The translations under genes and the position numbers were made by a program. A DNA stretch of 64,000 nucleotides, taken from Paludibacteraceae bacterium (lineage in GTDB: Bacteria; Bacteroidota; Bacteroidia; Bacteroidales; Paludibacteraceae). Location of the stretch: contig JAEDFN010000002.1 in assembly GCA_016292775.1 (NCBI GenBank), forward strand, positions 16,128-80,127. Direction: 5' to 3'. The notes below the pieces were generated by a model. It was not told where the DNA came from. It ran no database searches and worked only from the letters and a program-made list of their open reading frames with translations. Below, in pieces: positions 35,523 through 44,150 of the stretch (within the stretch, counting starts at the first letter, position 1; the number at the start of each line of letters is the position of its first letter).

Positions 35523-36626
35523 ATGGCTTTACAATGCGGTATTGTAGGTTTACCAAATATAGGTAAATCCACTCTTTTTAATTGTTTGTCGAATGCAAAA
35601 GCACAATCGGCAAATTTTCCTTTTTGTACTATCGAACCAAATGTTGGCGTTATAACAGTGCCTGATGAGAGGTTGAATAAACTTGCAGAACTTGTTAACC
35701 CACAAAGGATAGTACCTACTACTGTGGAGATAGTAGATATAGCAGGATTGGTTAAAGGCGCTTCAAAAGGTGAAGGGTTAGGCAATAAATTTCTTGCAAA
35801 TATTAGAGAAACTGATGCTATTATTCACGTACTTCGCTGTTTTGACGATCCTAATGTAGTACATGTAGATGGTTCTGTAAATCCGATAAGAGATAAAGAA
35901 ATTATTGATGCAGAATTGATGCTTAAGGATTTGGAAACAATAGAGCAGCGCATACAAAAGGTACAAAAGCAGGCGCAAACCGGAGGTGATAAGCAAGCAA
36001 AACAGGTTTATGAAGTGCTTGTTAAGTATCGAGATGCTCTTTTACAAGGTAATTCTGCCCGTACTGTTTCTTTTGATACCAAGGATGAAGAAAAGATAGC
36101 TCACGACCTGTTTTTACTTACAGCAAAACCGGTATTATATGTTTGTAATGTAGATGAAGGCAGCGCCGTAAGTGGCAATGCTTATGTAGAGCAAGTAAAA
36201 GAGGCTGTTAAGCATGAGAATGCCGAGGTGCTCGTAATCGCTGCCAAAATAGAGAGTGAGATAGCAGAGTTTGATAGCTATGAAGAGCGTCAGATGTTTC
36301 TTCAAGAAATAGGATTGGAAGAGAGTGGTGTATCGCGCCTTATTAAATCTGCTTATGCCTTATTAAAATTAAAAACATACTTTACTGCCGGCCCGTTAGA
36401 GGTAAAGGCATGGACATTCCGCGATGGATGGAAAGCCCCACAATGTGCGGGCGTTATTCATACCGATTTTGAGAAAGGCTTTATCCGTGCAGAGGTAATT
36501 AAATACGAAGATTATATCTCATTAGGCTCTGAAGCGGCAGTAAAAGAGGCAGGTAAAATGGGTGTTGAAGGTAAAGACTATATCGTACAAGATGGCGATA
36601 TAATGCACTTTAGGTTTAATGTGTAG
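35523..36626 (+). CDS. ychF: Redox-regulated ATPase/GTPase YchF (OLA1)
   Basis: 367 residues. G1 GLPNIGKST (9-17), G2/G3 FPFCTIEPNVG and DIAGLVKGASKGEGLG, then the NKxE-type element altered to CNVDEG as in the ATP-preferring YchF family, a coiled-coil insertion, and C-terminal TGS domain (FTAGPLEVKAW...). It is a ribosome-associated P-loop NTPase. Single gene, bounded by its own promoter and a terminator. Confidence 0.97.
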   Translation: MALQCGIVGLPNIGKSTLFNCLSNAKAQSANFPFCTIEPNVGVITVPDERLNKLAELVNPQRIVPTTVEIVDIAGLVKGASKGEGLGNKFLANIRETDAIIHVLRCFDDPNVVHVDGSVNPIRDKEIIDAELMLKDLETIEQRIQKVQKQAQTGGDKQAKQVYEVLVKYRDALLQGNSARTVSFDTKDEEKIAHDLFLLTAKPVLYVCNVDEGSAVSGNAYVEQVKEAVKHENAEVLVIAAKIESEIAEFDSYEERQMFLQEIGLEESGVSRLIKSAYALLKLKTYFTAGPLEVKAWTFRDGWKAPQCAGVIHTDFEKGFIRAEVIKYEDYISLGSEAAVKEAGKMGVEGKDYIVQDGDIMHFRFNV

Positions 36627-36646
36627 TATTTAACTTTATAAGTAAT

Positions 36647-36695
36647 AAAAATAATACGCCGAATATGTACTCATATCCGGCGTATTATTTTTATA
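36647..36695 (+). terminator. Bidirectional terminator between ychF and the DJ-1 gene
   Basis: A near-perfect 21-bp inverted repeat (36647-36667 with 36672-36692, one mismatch) with loop TACT. A T-run ends the right arm and an A-run begins the left, so it can end both convergent transcripts. Confidence 0.9.
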
Positions 36696-36707
36696 TATTA
36701 AAGGTAA

Positions 36708-37253
36708 TTATTTTAATAACATACCTTCTGCTACTTCATCAGAAGTCTCTTTGTTAGTTAGAATTTCTACAATCTTAAGGCCGAAATCAGGTGCGAATGC
36801 CGGTCCGCTTGAGGTGATAATGTTGTTGGAAACAATAACATTTTGTTTTGTACGGACATAAGCTTCGTCGAGGAATTCTTCGAATCCCGGGTAGCAAGTA
36901 GCATCTAAATTACGTAATAGGTGCATTTTGCCAAGTATTGATGGTGCGGCACATATTGCTGCTATCCATTTACCGGCTTGATTCTGTTTTCTAATTAAAG
37001 AAAGCAAACCTTCGTGCTTTTCCAGATTTGTAGTTCCCGGTAGTCCTCCAGGTAAAATAAGCATCTTTGCTTTTGAGAAATCTGCATCTTCAAAAAGGAG
37101 GTCTGCAGATAGAGAAATGTTGTGAGCTCCGGTTACGGTTTTTTCGCCGGTGGTAGATACGATTTTGACGTCGATGCCTGCGCGACGAATAATGTCAATT
37201 GTAGTTGTAGCCTCTATCTCTTCAAAACCTGTAGCAAGGAAAATAAAAACCAT
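36708..37253 (-). CDS. DJ-1/PfpI (YajL/ThiJ) family protein
   Basis: 181 residues. Conserved nucleophile-elbow Cys in IAAICAAPSILG (about 100), glutamate of GFEEIEATT (about 12-16), and LPGGLPGTTNL. Family roles include glyoxalase/deglycase, chaperone and oxidative protection; the precise one is unknown. It follows tonB by 18 nt and may be the last gene of the pdxJ-exb-tonB transcript. Confidence 0.9.
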   Translation of the reverse strand: MVFIFLATGFEEIEATTTIDIIRRAGIDVKIVSTTGEKTVTGAHNISLSADLLFEDADFSKAKMLILPGGLPGTTNLEKHEGLLSLIRKQNQAGKWIAAICAAPSILGKMHLLRNLDATCYPGFEEFLDEAYVRTKQNVIVSNNIITSSGPAFAPDFGLKIVEILTNKETSDEVAEGMLLK

Positions 37254-37271
37254 ATTTATTTAATTTATATG

Positions 37272-38030
37272 TTAGTTTAGAATGAATTTATAAGTAATAG
37301 TTCCCATAGCGGGACCATTACCGGAAGTGAATTTGTTTTTAAGGGCAGCGTCGACACTCTCTTTTCGCAGACGTTCGTCGCTAATATTTGTTTTAGAGGT
37401 GTTAATAGATGCAGAATAGACCTTTCCGGAAGCGTCCACTCTGATATCTACAACGATAATACCTTCTTGATTGCCGGCATAGTTAGGGCGATAAAGCGAA
37501 CCGATAAGGCTTCTGCCTGCAAGTGACCAAGAGTTTCCGCCCTGCGTACCTTGTCCAACCGGGTTTCCTTGGTTTGTATCACCGGAAGTAGTGCCGGAGC
37601 CTTTGCCTGTATTTTTAAAAGCACCACCGGCAAGGTTACTGATTTGGTTTTTCTTGGCTTCTTGTTCTGCTAATATTTTTGCCTGACGTTCAGCTTCTTC
37701 GGCTTTTTTTCTCGCCTCTTCTTGCTCTTTTTTACGTTTTTCTCGTTCTAAGGCTACAGAAGGGTCTTCTTGAGTTATTAATTTCTCATTTACAGTATTA
37801 GTAGCCACCGGTTTTGTCGGGGTGGACGTAGTTTGGGTTACCGGTGTAGGATTCGGCGTCGGGGTGTGTTCTCCATATCCGTCGTCGAAATCTCCCATCG
37901 ATATCATTATGCCTTCGTCCATCTCATCATGATGCGCCGTCATCCCTCCGAAAATTAGTATGAGGAGTATGATAACGCATATCAAGGCGGTACTAATTGC
38001 CGATTCTATTTCAGATTTTTTTATTGCCAT
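37272..38030 (-). CDS. tonB: TonB-like energy transducer
   Basis: 252 residues. A single N-terminal membrane anchor (about 13-31), a Pro/Thr-rich segment (about 52-75), an acidic/basic EKRKKEQEEARKKAEE coiled coil, a Gly/Asn-rich linker and a C-terminal TonB-like domain (about 175-252) with IIVVDIRVDASGKV. It transmits proton-motive force to outer-membrane receptors. It is encoded 6 nt after exbD. Its long helical spacer makes it resemble TolA as much as TonB, so it might serve a Tol-type system. Confidence 0.87.
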   Translation of the reverse strand: MAIKKSEIESAISTALICVIILLILIFGGMTAHHDEMDEGIMISMGDFDDGYGEHTPTPNPTPVTQTTSTPTKPVATNTVNEKLITQEDPSVALEREKRKKEQEEARKKAEEAERQAKILAEQEAKKNQISNLAGGAFKNTGKGSGTTSGDTNQGNPVGQGTQGGNSWSLAGRSLIGSLYRPNYAGNQEGIIVVDIRVDASGKVYSASINTSKTNISDERLRKESVDAALKNKFTSGNGPAMGTITYKFILN

Positions 38031-38036
38031 AACGCT

Positions 38037-38453
38037 TTATTTGTCTTTGACCTTGGTGGCAATGACAAGTTTTAGTCGATTTTCATTAGCTATATCCAAA
38101 ATTTTCACAATCTCTTTGTAAGGTACATTCTCGTCTGCATGGAGGGCTACAAATGTAGTAGAGTCTTGTGCGTATACATTTTGTAATATAGGTTCAATCT
38201 GTTCGAATTCTACAATTTCGGGTTTTGATCCGGGAAGTGCTACACTATATTCTCCGGATGCAGTGATGCCTACCTTCGCAATCTTCGCTTTTGTAGCTGT
38301 TTTTGTGGAACTTTGTGGAAGATTCACCTTCATGTCATTCGGGGCAGACATTGTTGATGCTATCATAAAGAATAATAATAGCAAGAAGATGATGTCTGTC
38401 ATAGACGACATAGAAAAGGTAGCTTCTACTTTATTTCGTTTTTTTAAAGCCAT
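38037..38453 (-). CDS. exbD: ExbD/TolR biopolymer transport protein
   Basis: 138 residues. One membrane segment (about 18-36) carries the functionally required Asp in SMTDIIFLLLLFF, followed by a periplasmic domain (about 45-138). It couples proton flow to the TonB-like protein. Adjacent to exbB and tonB. Confidence 0.93.
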   Translation of the reverse strand: MALKKRNKVEATFSMSSMTDIIFLLLLFFMIASTMSAPNDMKVNLPQSSTKTATKAKIAKVGITASGEYSVALPGSKPEIVEFEQIEPILQNVYAQDSTTFVALHADENVPYKEIVKILDIANENRLKLVIATKVKDK

Positions 38454-38477
38454 AATAATTTTGTTGTATTCGGTAAA

Positions 38478-39185
38478 TTAATTTCCGGCAGCAGGTTCGT
38501 TTAATAAATCGAGGAATTCCATACTGCGCATTTCCAATCTACGCATAATACCGCTGATGCGACTAACTAGATAATTGTAAGCGAAATAGGCACATACACC
38601 AACAATCAAACCCGCAACGGTAGTTACCATCGCTGTATAAATACCTCCGGAGAGTTGACTGAGGTTGATAGTATTTCCTCCGGCTTGCTCCATCTCAAAA
38701 AAGGCTTGTACCATACCCATTACGGTACCAAGGAATCCTAACATTGGCGCTCCACCGGAAATGGTGGCGAGCAATGAGATGCCTTTTTCCAATTTGGCAA
38801 CTTCAATATTTCCCACATTTTCTATTGCAACCAATACATCGCTCATTGGGCGTCCGAGACGGGAGATGCCTTTCTCTATCATTCTTGCAGAAGGCGACTG
38901 TGTGTCTCTACAGAGTTTTAATGCTGCATCTATTTTTCCATCATAGATATAATCTTTTATTCTATTCATAAAAGACGGATCCTCTTTCGAAGCATGATAA
39001 GTTACTATCATTCTTTCAATGAAGATGTATATGGCTAAGATTAACATTAGGGCTAATGGAATCATAATCCATCCCCCTTTGAGGCACATATCAATAAAAT
39101 TGAGCTTTGCCGGTGCCTCTGCTATTGTGCCGGCTGCTTGAGCCATTGTGTCTAACACTTGTGTGTCTGCTTGTGCTGGTAGCAT
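38478..39185 (-). CDS. exbB: MotA/TolQ/ExbB proton channel family protein
   Basis: 235 residues with three membrane spans (about 33-52, 142-163, 184-207). The MotA/ExbB core is seen in ISGGAPMLGFLGTVMGMVQAF and GIYTAMVTTVAGLIVGV. It forms the proton-conducting ring around ExbD. 20 nt after pdxJ; the arrangement pdxJ-exbB-exbD-tonB divergent from nadK is widespread in Bacteroidetes. Confidence 0.93.
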   Translation of the reverse strand: MLPAQADTQVLDTMAQAAGTIAEAPAKLNFIDMCLKGGWIMIPLALMLILAIYIFIERMIVTYHASKEDPSFMNRIKDYIYDGKIDAALKLCRDTQSPSARMIEKGISRLGRPMSDVLVAIENVGNIEVAKLEKGISLLATISGGAPMLGFLGTVMGMVQAFFEMEQAGGNTINLSQLSGGIYTAMVTTVAGLIVGVCAYFAYNYLVSRISGIMRRLEMRSMEFLDLLNEPAAGN

Positions 39186-39205
39186 AGTATAATATCAAAT
39201 GTTTA

Positions 39206-39922
39206 TTATTTATGTATACAATTTAAATATCTCTTAATAGTCTCTTCCAATCCTAAATATAAAGCGTCACAAATCAAGGCGTGGCCTATTGACACTTCAT
39301 CCAGATAAGGCATTTTTTCTGAAAAATATTCCAGGTTTTCCAAACTGAGGTCATGCCCCGCATTTATTCCTAATCCGAGCTTGTGTGCGTATTCCGACGC
39401 CTTTAGATAAGGAGCTATAGCCGCTTCTCTGTCGGTAGAATATCCTACTGCATAAGGCTCTGTGTAGAGCTCTATTCTATCTGCCCCGATTTCTGCTGCC
39501 GCTTTAATATTATCTAAATCGGTATTTACAAAAATGGATACCCTTATGCCTTCCGCTTTAAGCTCCTTTACTATTTTACTTAAAAAATCTCTGTTTTTTA
39601 TGCAATCCCAGCCGGAATTGGATGTTAATTGCGCGGGCGAGTCCGGTACAAGAGTAGCTTGTGCGGGATGTACACTACATACAAGGTCCATATACCTGTC
39701 ATCCGGATATCCTTCTATGTTGAATTCGGTAGTAAGTATTGGTTTTAACGACAAAACATCATTGCGAGTAATATGTCGTTCATCAGGCCTTGGATGTACC
39801 GTAATGCCTTGTGCACCAAACTTTTCACAATTGATAGCTGCTACTATAACGTCCGGATTATTACCTCCGCGTGCGTTACGTAAGGTGGCTATTTTATTTA
39901 TGTTTACACTTAATTGTGTCAT
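39206..39922 (-). CDS. pdxJ: Pyridoxine 5'-phosphate synthase
   Basis: 238 residues. TIM-barrel family with LSVNINKIATLRNARGG at the N-terminus, GITVHPRPDERHI, EFNIEGYPDD, EADRIELYTEPYA-like segment (IGADRIELYTEPYA) and GINAGHDLSLENL. It forms PNP from 1-deoxyxylulose 5-phosphate and 3-amino-1-hydroxyacetone phosphate in vitamin B6 synthesis. First gene of its operon. Confidence 0.97.
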   Translation of the reverse strand: MTQLSVNINKIATLRNARGGNNPDVIVAAINCEKFGAQGITVHPRPDERHITRNDVLSLKPILTTEFNIEGYPDDRYMDLVCSVHPAQATLVPDSPAQLTSNSGWDCIKNRDFLSKIVKELKAEGIRVSIFVNTDLDNIKAAAEIGADRIELYTEPYAVGYSTDREAAIAPYLKASEYAHKLGLGINAGHDLSLENLEYFSEKMPYLDEVSIGHALICDALYLGLEETIKRYLNCIHK

Positions 39923-39948
39923 TGCTTTTCTGTTTCAAAAAAATATTG

Positions 39949-39957
39949 TAACTTTGC
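39949..39957 (+). promoter_or_regulatory. -7 element of the nadK promoter
   Basis: TAACTTTGC. A TTG lies at 39922-39924, a longer spacing (24 nt) than usual. The predicted start, near 39964, lies inside the divergent pdxJ leader. Confidence 0.55.
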
Positions 39958-39994
39958 CTTATCGTAAGTTTTCTTGAGATTTTCTTTTCGACTA

Positions 39995-40023
39995 CAAAAG
40001 TACGAATTTTTGCTTATTTACAA
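39995..40023 (-). promoter_or_regulatory. Promoter of the pdxJ operon
   Basis: TTG (40023-40021), 18-nt spacer, TACTTTTG (40002-39995) on the minus strand. Predicted start near 39988, so its transcript overlaps the first bases of the divergent nadK transcript. Confidence 0.7.
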
Positions 40024-40063
40024 CATATCATTTCGGTATTTTTTTTGAATAATCTAAAAAAAG

Positions 40064-40951
40064 ATGTTTATGCGGTTGTTTGTATTTGGTAATAAACACA
40101 AAGTGAATTTGATACCTCGATTTTCCGGCTTTTTTAAAAGGCTTAAAGAGCGTGGTGCAGAAGTTGTTTTTGAAAATGACTTCGCTTCTTATCTTGTTGA
40201 AAACGGGGTTTTTGACTTTAAAGATTATCATACTTTTTCTACCGAAGATAGAAATCTTTTAAACGGGGATTTGGTTATCAGTCTCGGCGGAGATGGTACT
40301 TTTTTGCATACCGCAAATATAGTTGCCGATAAGCAAATTCCTATTCTTGGAATAAATTTGGGTAGATTGGGCTTTTTAACCGATGTACAAGATTGTGATT
40401 TGGAGTTTCTGCCTGAAATGATTATCAATAAAAAATTTTTTGTAGAGCCTCGCACAATGTTAAAAACCAATATTCCTATTGATGGAAATGTAGTGGAGAA
40501 ATATGCAATGAATGAGATTGCGGTGTTGAAGCAAGATTCATCTTCTATGATTTCTATTAATGCTTATTTGAAAGGGGAATATCTGCATGAGTACCAGGCT
40601 GATGGGTTGATAATTTCTACTCCTACAGGTTCTACGGCTTACTCTTTGAGTGTGGGAGGACCTATATTGATGCCGGAGTCTCCGAATTTGATTATCGTGC
40701 CTGTGGCTTCTCATTCGCTTACGGTAAGACCTATAGTAATTCCGGATGATTTGGATATTGAATTGAGAGTAAACAGTCGCAGTGGCTCATACCTTATCTC
40801 ATTGGATGGTAGGAGTAAAGTGCTGCCTCAAGAGGTGAAAGTGAAAATATCGAAAGCCCCTTTTGTGGTGAATACCGTGCGTCTGAAAGGTCATTCGTTC
40901 TTCAATACTCTGAAAACCAAATTAATGTGGGGAGTTGATGCACGTAAATGA
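40064..40951 (+). CDS. nadK: NAD kinase
   Basis: 295 residues. GGDGTFLHTA (about 78-87) is the catalytic/ATP-binding motif, NEIAVLKQDSSSM and DGLIISTPTGSTAYSLSVGGP (split here at GST) are the NAD-binding parts. It phosphorylates NAD to NADP. The third codon is also ATG (MFMRLF), so the true start may be 2 residues later. Confidence 0.96.
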   Translation: MFMRLFVFGNKHKVNLIPRFSGFFKRLKERGAEVVFENDFASYLVENGVFDFKDYHTFSTEDRNLLNGDLVISLGGDGTFLHTANIVADKQIPILGINLGRLGFLTDVQDCDLEFLPEMIINKKFFVEPRTMLKTNIPIDGNVVEKYAMNEIAVLKQDSSSMISINAYLKGEYLHEYQADGLIISTPTGSTAYSLSVGGPILMPESPNLIIVPVASHSLTVRPIVIPDDLDIELRVNSRSGSYLISLDGRSKVLPQEVKVKISKAPFVVNTVRLKGHSFFNTLKTKLMWGVDARK

Positions 40952-41088
40952 TTTTTTCCCTGCAGATGATAAAGAAGATTAGATGCCGATGTCGATGCAT
41001 TCGGATATAATTAAATAATTCAATGTCATCAAAAATAGAGAACGCTTTTATAAAAAAATACTAAAGAAAAATCGAATTGTTTGATAAT

Positions 41089-42030
41089 ATGCTTAGAATA
41101 ATATATATGGGTACTCCTGATTTTGCAGTGGAGCCTTTAAAAACACTCGTAGAAGCAGGAAAAAATGTTGTAGCGGTAGTAACTATGCCGGATAAACCTG
41201 CAGGACGCGGGCATAAATTGCAGTTTTCTCCGGTAAAAGAGTACGCGCTGAAAGCGGGAATTCCGGTTCTTCAGCCGGAAAACCTTAAGTCACCCGATTT
41301 CTTACAAGAGTTGGCTTCTTATAATGCTGATTTACAGATTGTAGTGGCATTTAGAATGCTCCCGGAGGCTGTTTGGAGTATGCCGAAATACGGTACTTTT
41401 AATCTTCATGCCTCTTTATTACCACGTTATCGAGGTGCTGCTCCGATAAATTGGGCTGTTATAAATGGGGATAAAGAGACCGGTATTACCACTTTTTTCT
41501 TGAAACATGAAATAGATACCGGTAACATCATTTTACAAGAAAAAGTTGCCATTGATGAAGAAGATAATGCCGGTGATGTTCATGATAAATTAATGTATCT
41601 GGGTGCGGATTTAGTGCTTAAAACATTGAAGATGATAGAGGAAGATAACGTTATTACTCGCCCACAAGATGATGCACAAGCCTCTCCGGCACCTAAAATA
41701 TTTAAAGATACTGCGAAACTTGATTTTGATAAATGTGCAGCGGATATTCGTAATCTCGTTAGAGGAATGGCCCCTTATCCTGCAGCCTGGTTTAATATCA
41801 AATTGCAGGATGGAAATGAGAGTATGATGAAAATTTTTAAAGTGTCGACAGAGGAGAAAAATCATAATTACTCTGTAGGTACCATACTTACCGATGGTAA
41901 AAAGATGCTTAAAATAGCATGTAAAGATGGATTTATCAATCTTTTGGAAGTGCAAATGGCAGGGAAAAAACGAATGGCGGCCGAAGATTTGATGAGAGGA
42001 ACAAATCTTGTAGGTGCTACAATAATATAA
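41089..42030 (+). CDS. fmt: Methionyl-tRNA formyltransferase
   Basis: 313 residues from the ATG at 41089 (MLRIIYMGTPDFAVEPL); an in-frame TTG four codons earlier is less likely. Formyltransferase domain with LPRYRGAAPINWAVING and TGITTFFLKHEIDTG, C-terminal OB-like domain from about 205. Uses 10-formyl-THF to formylate initiator Met-tRNA. The 137 bp between nadK and fmt hold nothing I recognise. Confidence 0.96.
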   Translation: MLRIIYMGTPDFAVEPLKTLVEAGKNVVAVVTMPDKPAGRGHKLQFSPVKEYALKAGIPVLQPENLKSPDFLQELASYNADLQIVVAFRMLPEAVWSMPKYGTFNLHASLLPRYRGAAPINWAVINGDKETGITTFFLKHEIDTGNIILQEKVAIDEEDNAGDVHDKLMYLGADLVLKTLKMIEEDNVITRPQDDAQASPAPKIFKDTAKLDFDKCAADIRNLVRGMAPYPAAWFNIKLQDGNESMMKIFKVSTEEKNHNYSVGTILTDGKKMLKIACKDGFINLLEVQMAGKKRMAAEDLMRGTNLVGATII

Positions 42031-42071
42031 TGTGAGAAATTGCTTTTTTAGAACCATAAATTATTAGTACT

Positions 42072-43337
42072 ATGAAAAAAATACTTTTAAAAAAAGGATT
42101 AGTATTCAGCGGATGTGGATTTGAGCGCACGGATATGTTGATTGTTGACGGTAAAATAGCCAAAATAGCAACAAGAATTCACGATGATGAAGCTGAAGAG
42201 ATAAATTTAATGGGATTGTATGTATTACCGGGACTTGTAGACGTACATGTACATCTAAGAGAGCCGGGATTTGAATATAAAGAGACAATAGAAACAGGCA
42301 CAAAAGCTGCAGCTCATTCAGGCTATACGGATATCTTCAGCATGCCAAATCTTTCCCCGGCACCGGATACTGTAGAAAACGTAAAAGTACAATTGAAAGC
42401 AATAGATAAAGATGCCGTGATTCACGTTCACCCTTATGGTTGTATCACTATGGGGCAGAAAGGAGAAGGTAATTTAGTGGATTTTGATTCGCTAAAAGAT
42501 TATGTAGCAGGCTTTTCCGACGATGGAAGGGGAGTGCAAAGTGACGACTTGATGCGTGAGGCTATGAAAAAATGTAAAGCATTGGGAAAAACAATAGTAG
42601 CACATTGCGAGGTAAATAGTTTGCTCAATGGCGGATATATTCATGACGGTGTATATGCCTCAGAAAATGGGCATAAAGGAATATGCTCTGAAAGTGAGTG
42701 GCGACAAGTGGAGAGAGATATCAATCTGGTTAGAGAAACAGGATGTAGCTATCATGTTTGCCATATTTCCACAAAAGAGAGCGTTGATTTGATAAGAAAA
42801 GCAAAAGCGGAAGGTCTGCCCGTAACATGCGAAACGGCTCCACATTATTTAATTCTTTGTGATGAAGATTTAAAAGAAGATGGAGCTTATAAAATGAATC
42901 CACCACTCCGCTCTAAAGCAGATAAAGAGGCATTAATAGAAGGAATTATCGACGGTACTATCGATTGTATTGCTACCGACCATGCTCCTCATTCTCAGGA
43001 AGAGAAGTCTAAAGGGCTTAAAGATAGTGCTTTTGGAATTAGCGGATTAGAAATAGCATTCCCTTTGATGTTCACACACTTCGTGAAGGAAAATAAAATT
43101 CCTGTAGAGAAACTCGTGCAATTGATGAGTATCAATCCACGTAGAATTATGGGGCTAAAACCTTATGCTATAGGCGAAGATGCCGATTTGGCTGTATTTA
43201 ATATTATTGCAAATTATACAATAGATGCCGAAAAATTTATTTCAATGGGAAAATCTACCCCTTTTAATAAACATAAAGTGGAAACCGAATGCGTGGGAAC
43301 ACTAATTAAAGGAGAATTTGTGTATAGAACATTTTGA
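42072..43337 (+). CDS. pyrC: Dihydroorotase
   Basis: 421 residues. Metal-binding DVHVHLREPG (H59, H61), substrate motif SMPNLSPAPD, then ATDHAPHS with the catalytic Asp (about 306). Class I (long) dihydroorotase. It closes N-carbamoyl-aspartate to dihydroorotate, the one UMP-pathway step missing from the pyr operon at 20-28 kb. It lies 41 nt after fmt. Confidence 0.96.
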   Translation: MKKILLKKGLVFSGCGFERTDMLIVDGKIAKIATRIHDDEAEEINLMGLYVLPGLVDVHVHLREPGFEYKETIETGTKAAAHSGYTDIFSMPNLSPAPDTVENVKVQLKAIDKDAVIHVHPYGCITMGQKGEGNLVDFDSLKDYVAGFSDDGRGVQSDDLMREAMKKCKALGKTIVAHCEVNSLLNGGYIHDGVYASENGHKGICSESEWRQVERDINLVRETGCSYHVCHISTKESVDLIRKAKAEGLPVTCETAPHYLILCDEDLKEDGAYKMNPPLRSKADKEALIEGIIDGTIDCIATDHAPHSQEEKSKGLKDSAFGISGLEIAFPLMFTHFVKENKIPVEKLVQLMSINPRRIMGLKPYAIGEDADLAVFNIIANYTIDAEKFISMGKSTPFNKHKVETECVGTLIKGEFVYRTF

Positions 43338-43357
43338 AAAAAAACGTGTAAAATTTA

Positions 43358-43388
43358 TTGTTAACTCAAGATTTAATGGTAACTTTGC
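43358..43388 (+). promoter_or_regulatory. Promoter of the purine operon
   Basis: TTG (43358-43360), 19-nt spacer, TAACTTTGC (43380-43388): a complete consensus. Predicted start near 43395, giving a leader of about 240 nt before purE. Confidence 0.85.
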
Positions 43389-43477
43389 AGACGTTTTTTT
43401 CTTGCCGTAATATTTTGAAAAACTAAGTGCAAGAGATTAATTATTTGCTTTAATCAGAGAGTTTTTTGAAAAAATAG

Positions 43478-43558
43478 ATGATAAGAAAGTGTAAACAAAA
43501 TCACAAGATTGTTGCTGTTCGTGTTTTTAAATACGATAAAGGCATTCTTGCGGTATGA
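43478..43558 (+). CDS. Candidate leader peptide of the purine operon (26 codons)
   Basis: ATG at 43478, TGA at 43556-43558. Peptide begins MIRKCKQNHKIVAV and ends YDKGILAV. The start follows an A-rich tract ending hairpin 1, and the stop is 5 nt upstream of hairpin 2. The parallel with the carA leader supports it; short frames can also arise by chance. Confidence 0.4.
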   Translation: MIRKCKQNHKIVAVRVFKYDKGILAV

Positions 43559-43563
43559 TGATA

Positions 43564-43611
43564 CGATAGGCTGCTCCGGATGAAAATCCGATAGCGGCCT
43601 ATCGCACTTTT
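43564..43611 (+). terminator. GAAA-capped hairpin with short U-tract before purE (candidate attenuator)
   Basis: CGATAGGC (43564-43571) pairs with 43597-43604; TGC/GCG continues the stem, and CGGAT/ATCCG (43577-43581 with 43586-43590) caps it with a GAAA tetraloop. CAC and then only four U follow (43608-43611), so it is a weak or conditional terminator. purE starts 24 nt later. Confidence 0.6.
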
Positions 43612-43634
43612 ATGTAACAAATTATTTACAACAT

Positions 43635-44141
43635 ATGAGTCCAAGAGTCAGTATAATAATGGGTAGCACAAGTGATATGCCTATCATGGAAAAGGCTGCC
43701 AAGATATTAGACGAGTTTAAGGTGCCGTTTGAAATACATGCATTGTCGGCGCACCGTACACCAAAAGAGGTGGAAGAGTTTGCTTCAAATGCTGCAAGCC
43801 GTGGTATAGAGGTAATCATAGCCGCAGCCGGTATGGCAGCCCACCTACCCGGTGTTATTGCAGCAAGTACCACTCTCCCGGTAATTGGAGTCCCTATCAA
43901 TGCTTCTTTGCAAGGCGTTGATGCTCTGCTTGCTATAGTACAAATGCCTCCGGGTATTCCCGTTGCTACCGTAGGTGTGAACGCTTCTATGAATGCCGCA
44001 TTGTTGGCTGTGCAGATAATGGCTGTGGCTGATAGCCGCCTCGCAAAAGATTTTGCTGATTATAAAAACGGATTGAAAAATAAAATTGTTAAAGCTAATG
44101 AGGAACTGAAAGAGATTAAGTTCCAATATAAAACAAATTAA
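43635..44141 (+). CDS. purE: N5-carboxyaminoimidazole ribonucleotide mutase
   Basis: 168 residues. Class I PurE signatures: IIMGSTSDMPIMEKA (SD phosphate site), HALSAHRTPKEV (catalytic His) and AGMAAHLPGVIAA. It converts N5-CAIR to CAIR. The ATP-dependent partner PurK, needed to supply N5-CAIR, is not in the window. First gene of the purine operon. Confidence 0.97.
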   Translation: MSPRVSIIMGSTSDMPIMEKAAKILDEFKVPFEIHALSAHRTPKEVEEFASNAASRGIEVIIAAAGMAAHLPGVIAASTTLPVIGVPINASLQGVDALLAIVQMPPGIPVATVGVNASMNAALLAVQIMAVADSRLAKDFADYKNGLKNKIVKANEELKEIKFQYKTN

Positions 44142-44150
44142 TGCCTCATT

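Larger units (their letters stand above)
43395..43634 (+). ncRNA. Structured leader RNA (or embedded small RNA) upstream of purE
   Basis: Two structures stand out. Hairpin 1 pairs 43411-43424 with 43460-43476 (AU-rich, 13 bp with one internal loop) and encloses GATTAA/TTAATC (43435-43440 with 43450-43455). Hairpin 2 is the strong GAAA-capped stem at 43564-43604. Between them lies a 26-codon reading frame. The leader could be an attenuator, a riboswitch not recognised here, or a roughly 210-nt independent RNA such as a 6S-type RNA read through into purE. I do not recognise a known riboswitch core. Confidence 0.5.

Noticed and set aside
40028..40231. Minus-strand frame opposite nadK
   Set aside because: Antisense to the conserved nadK N-terminus with no family features; a shadow frame.
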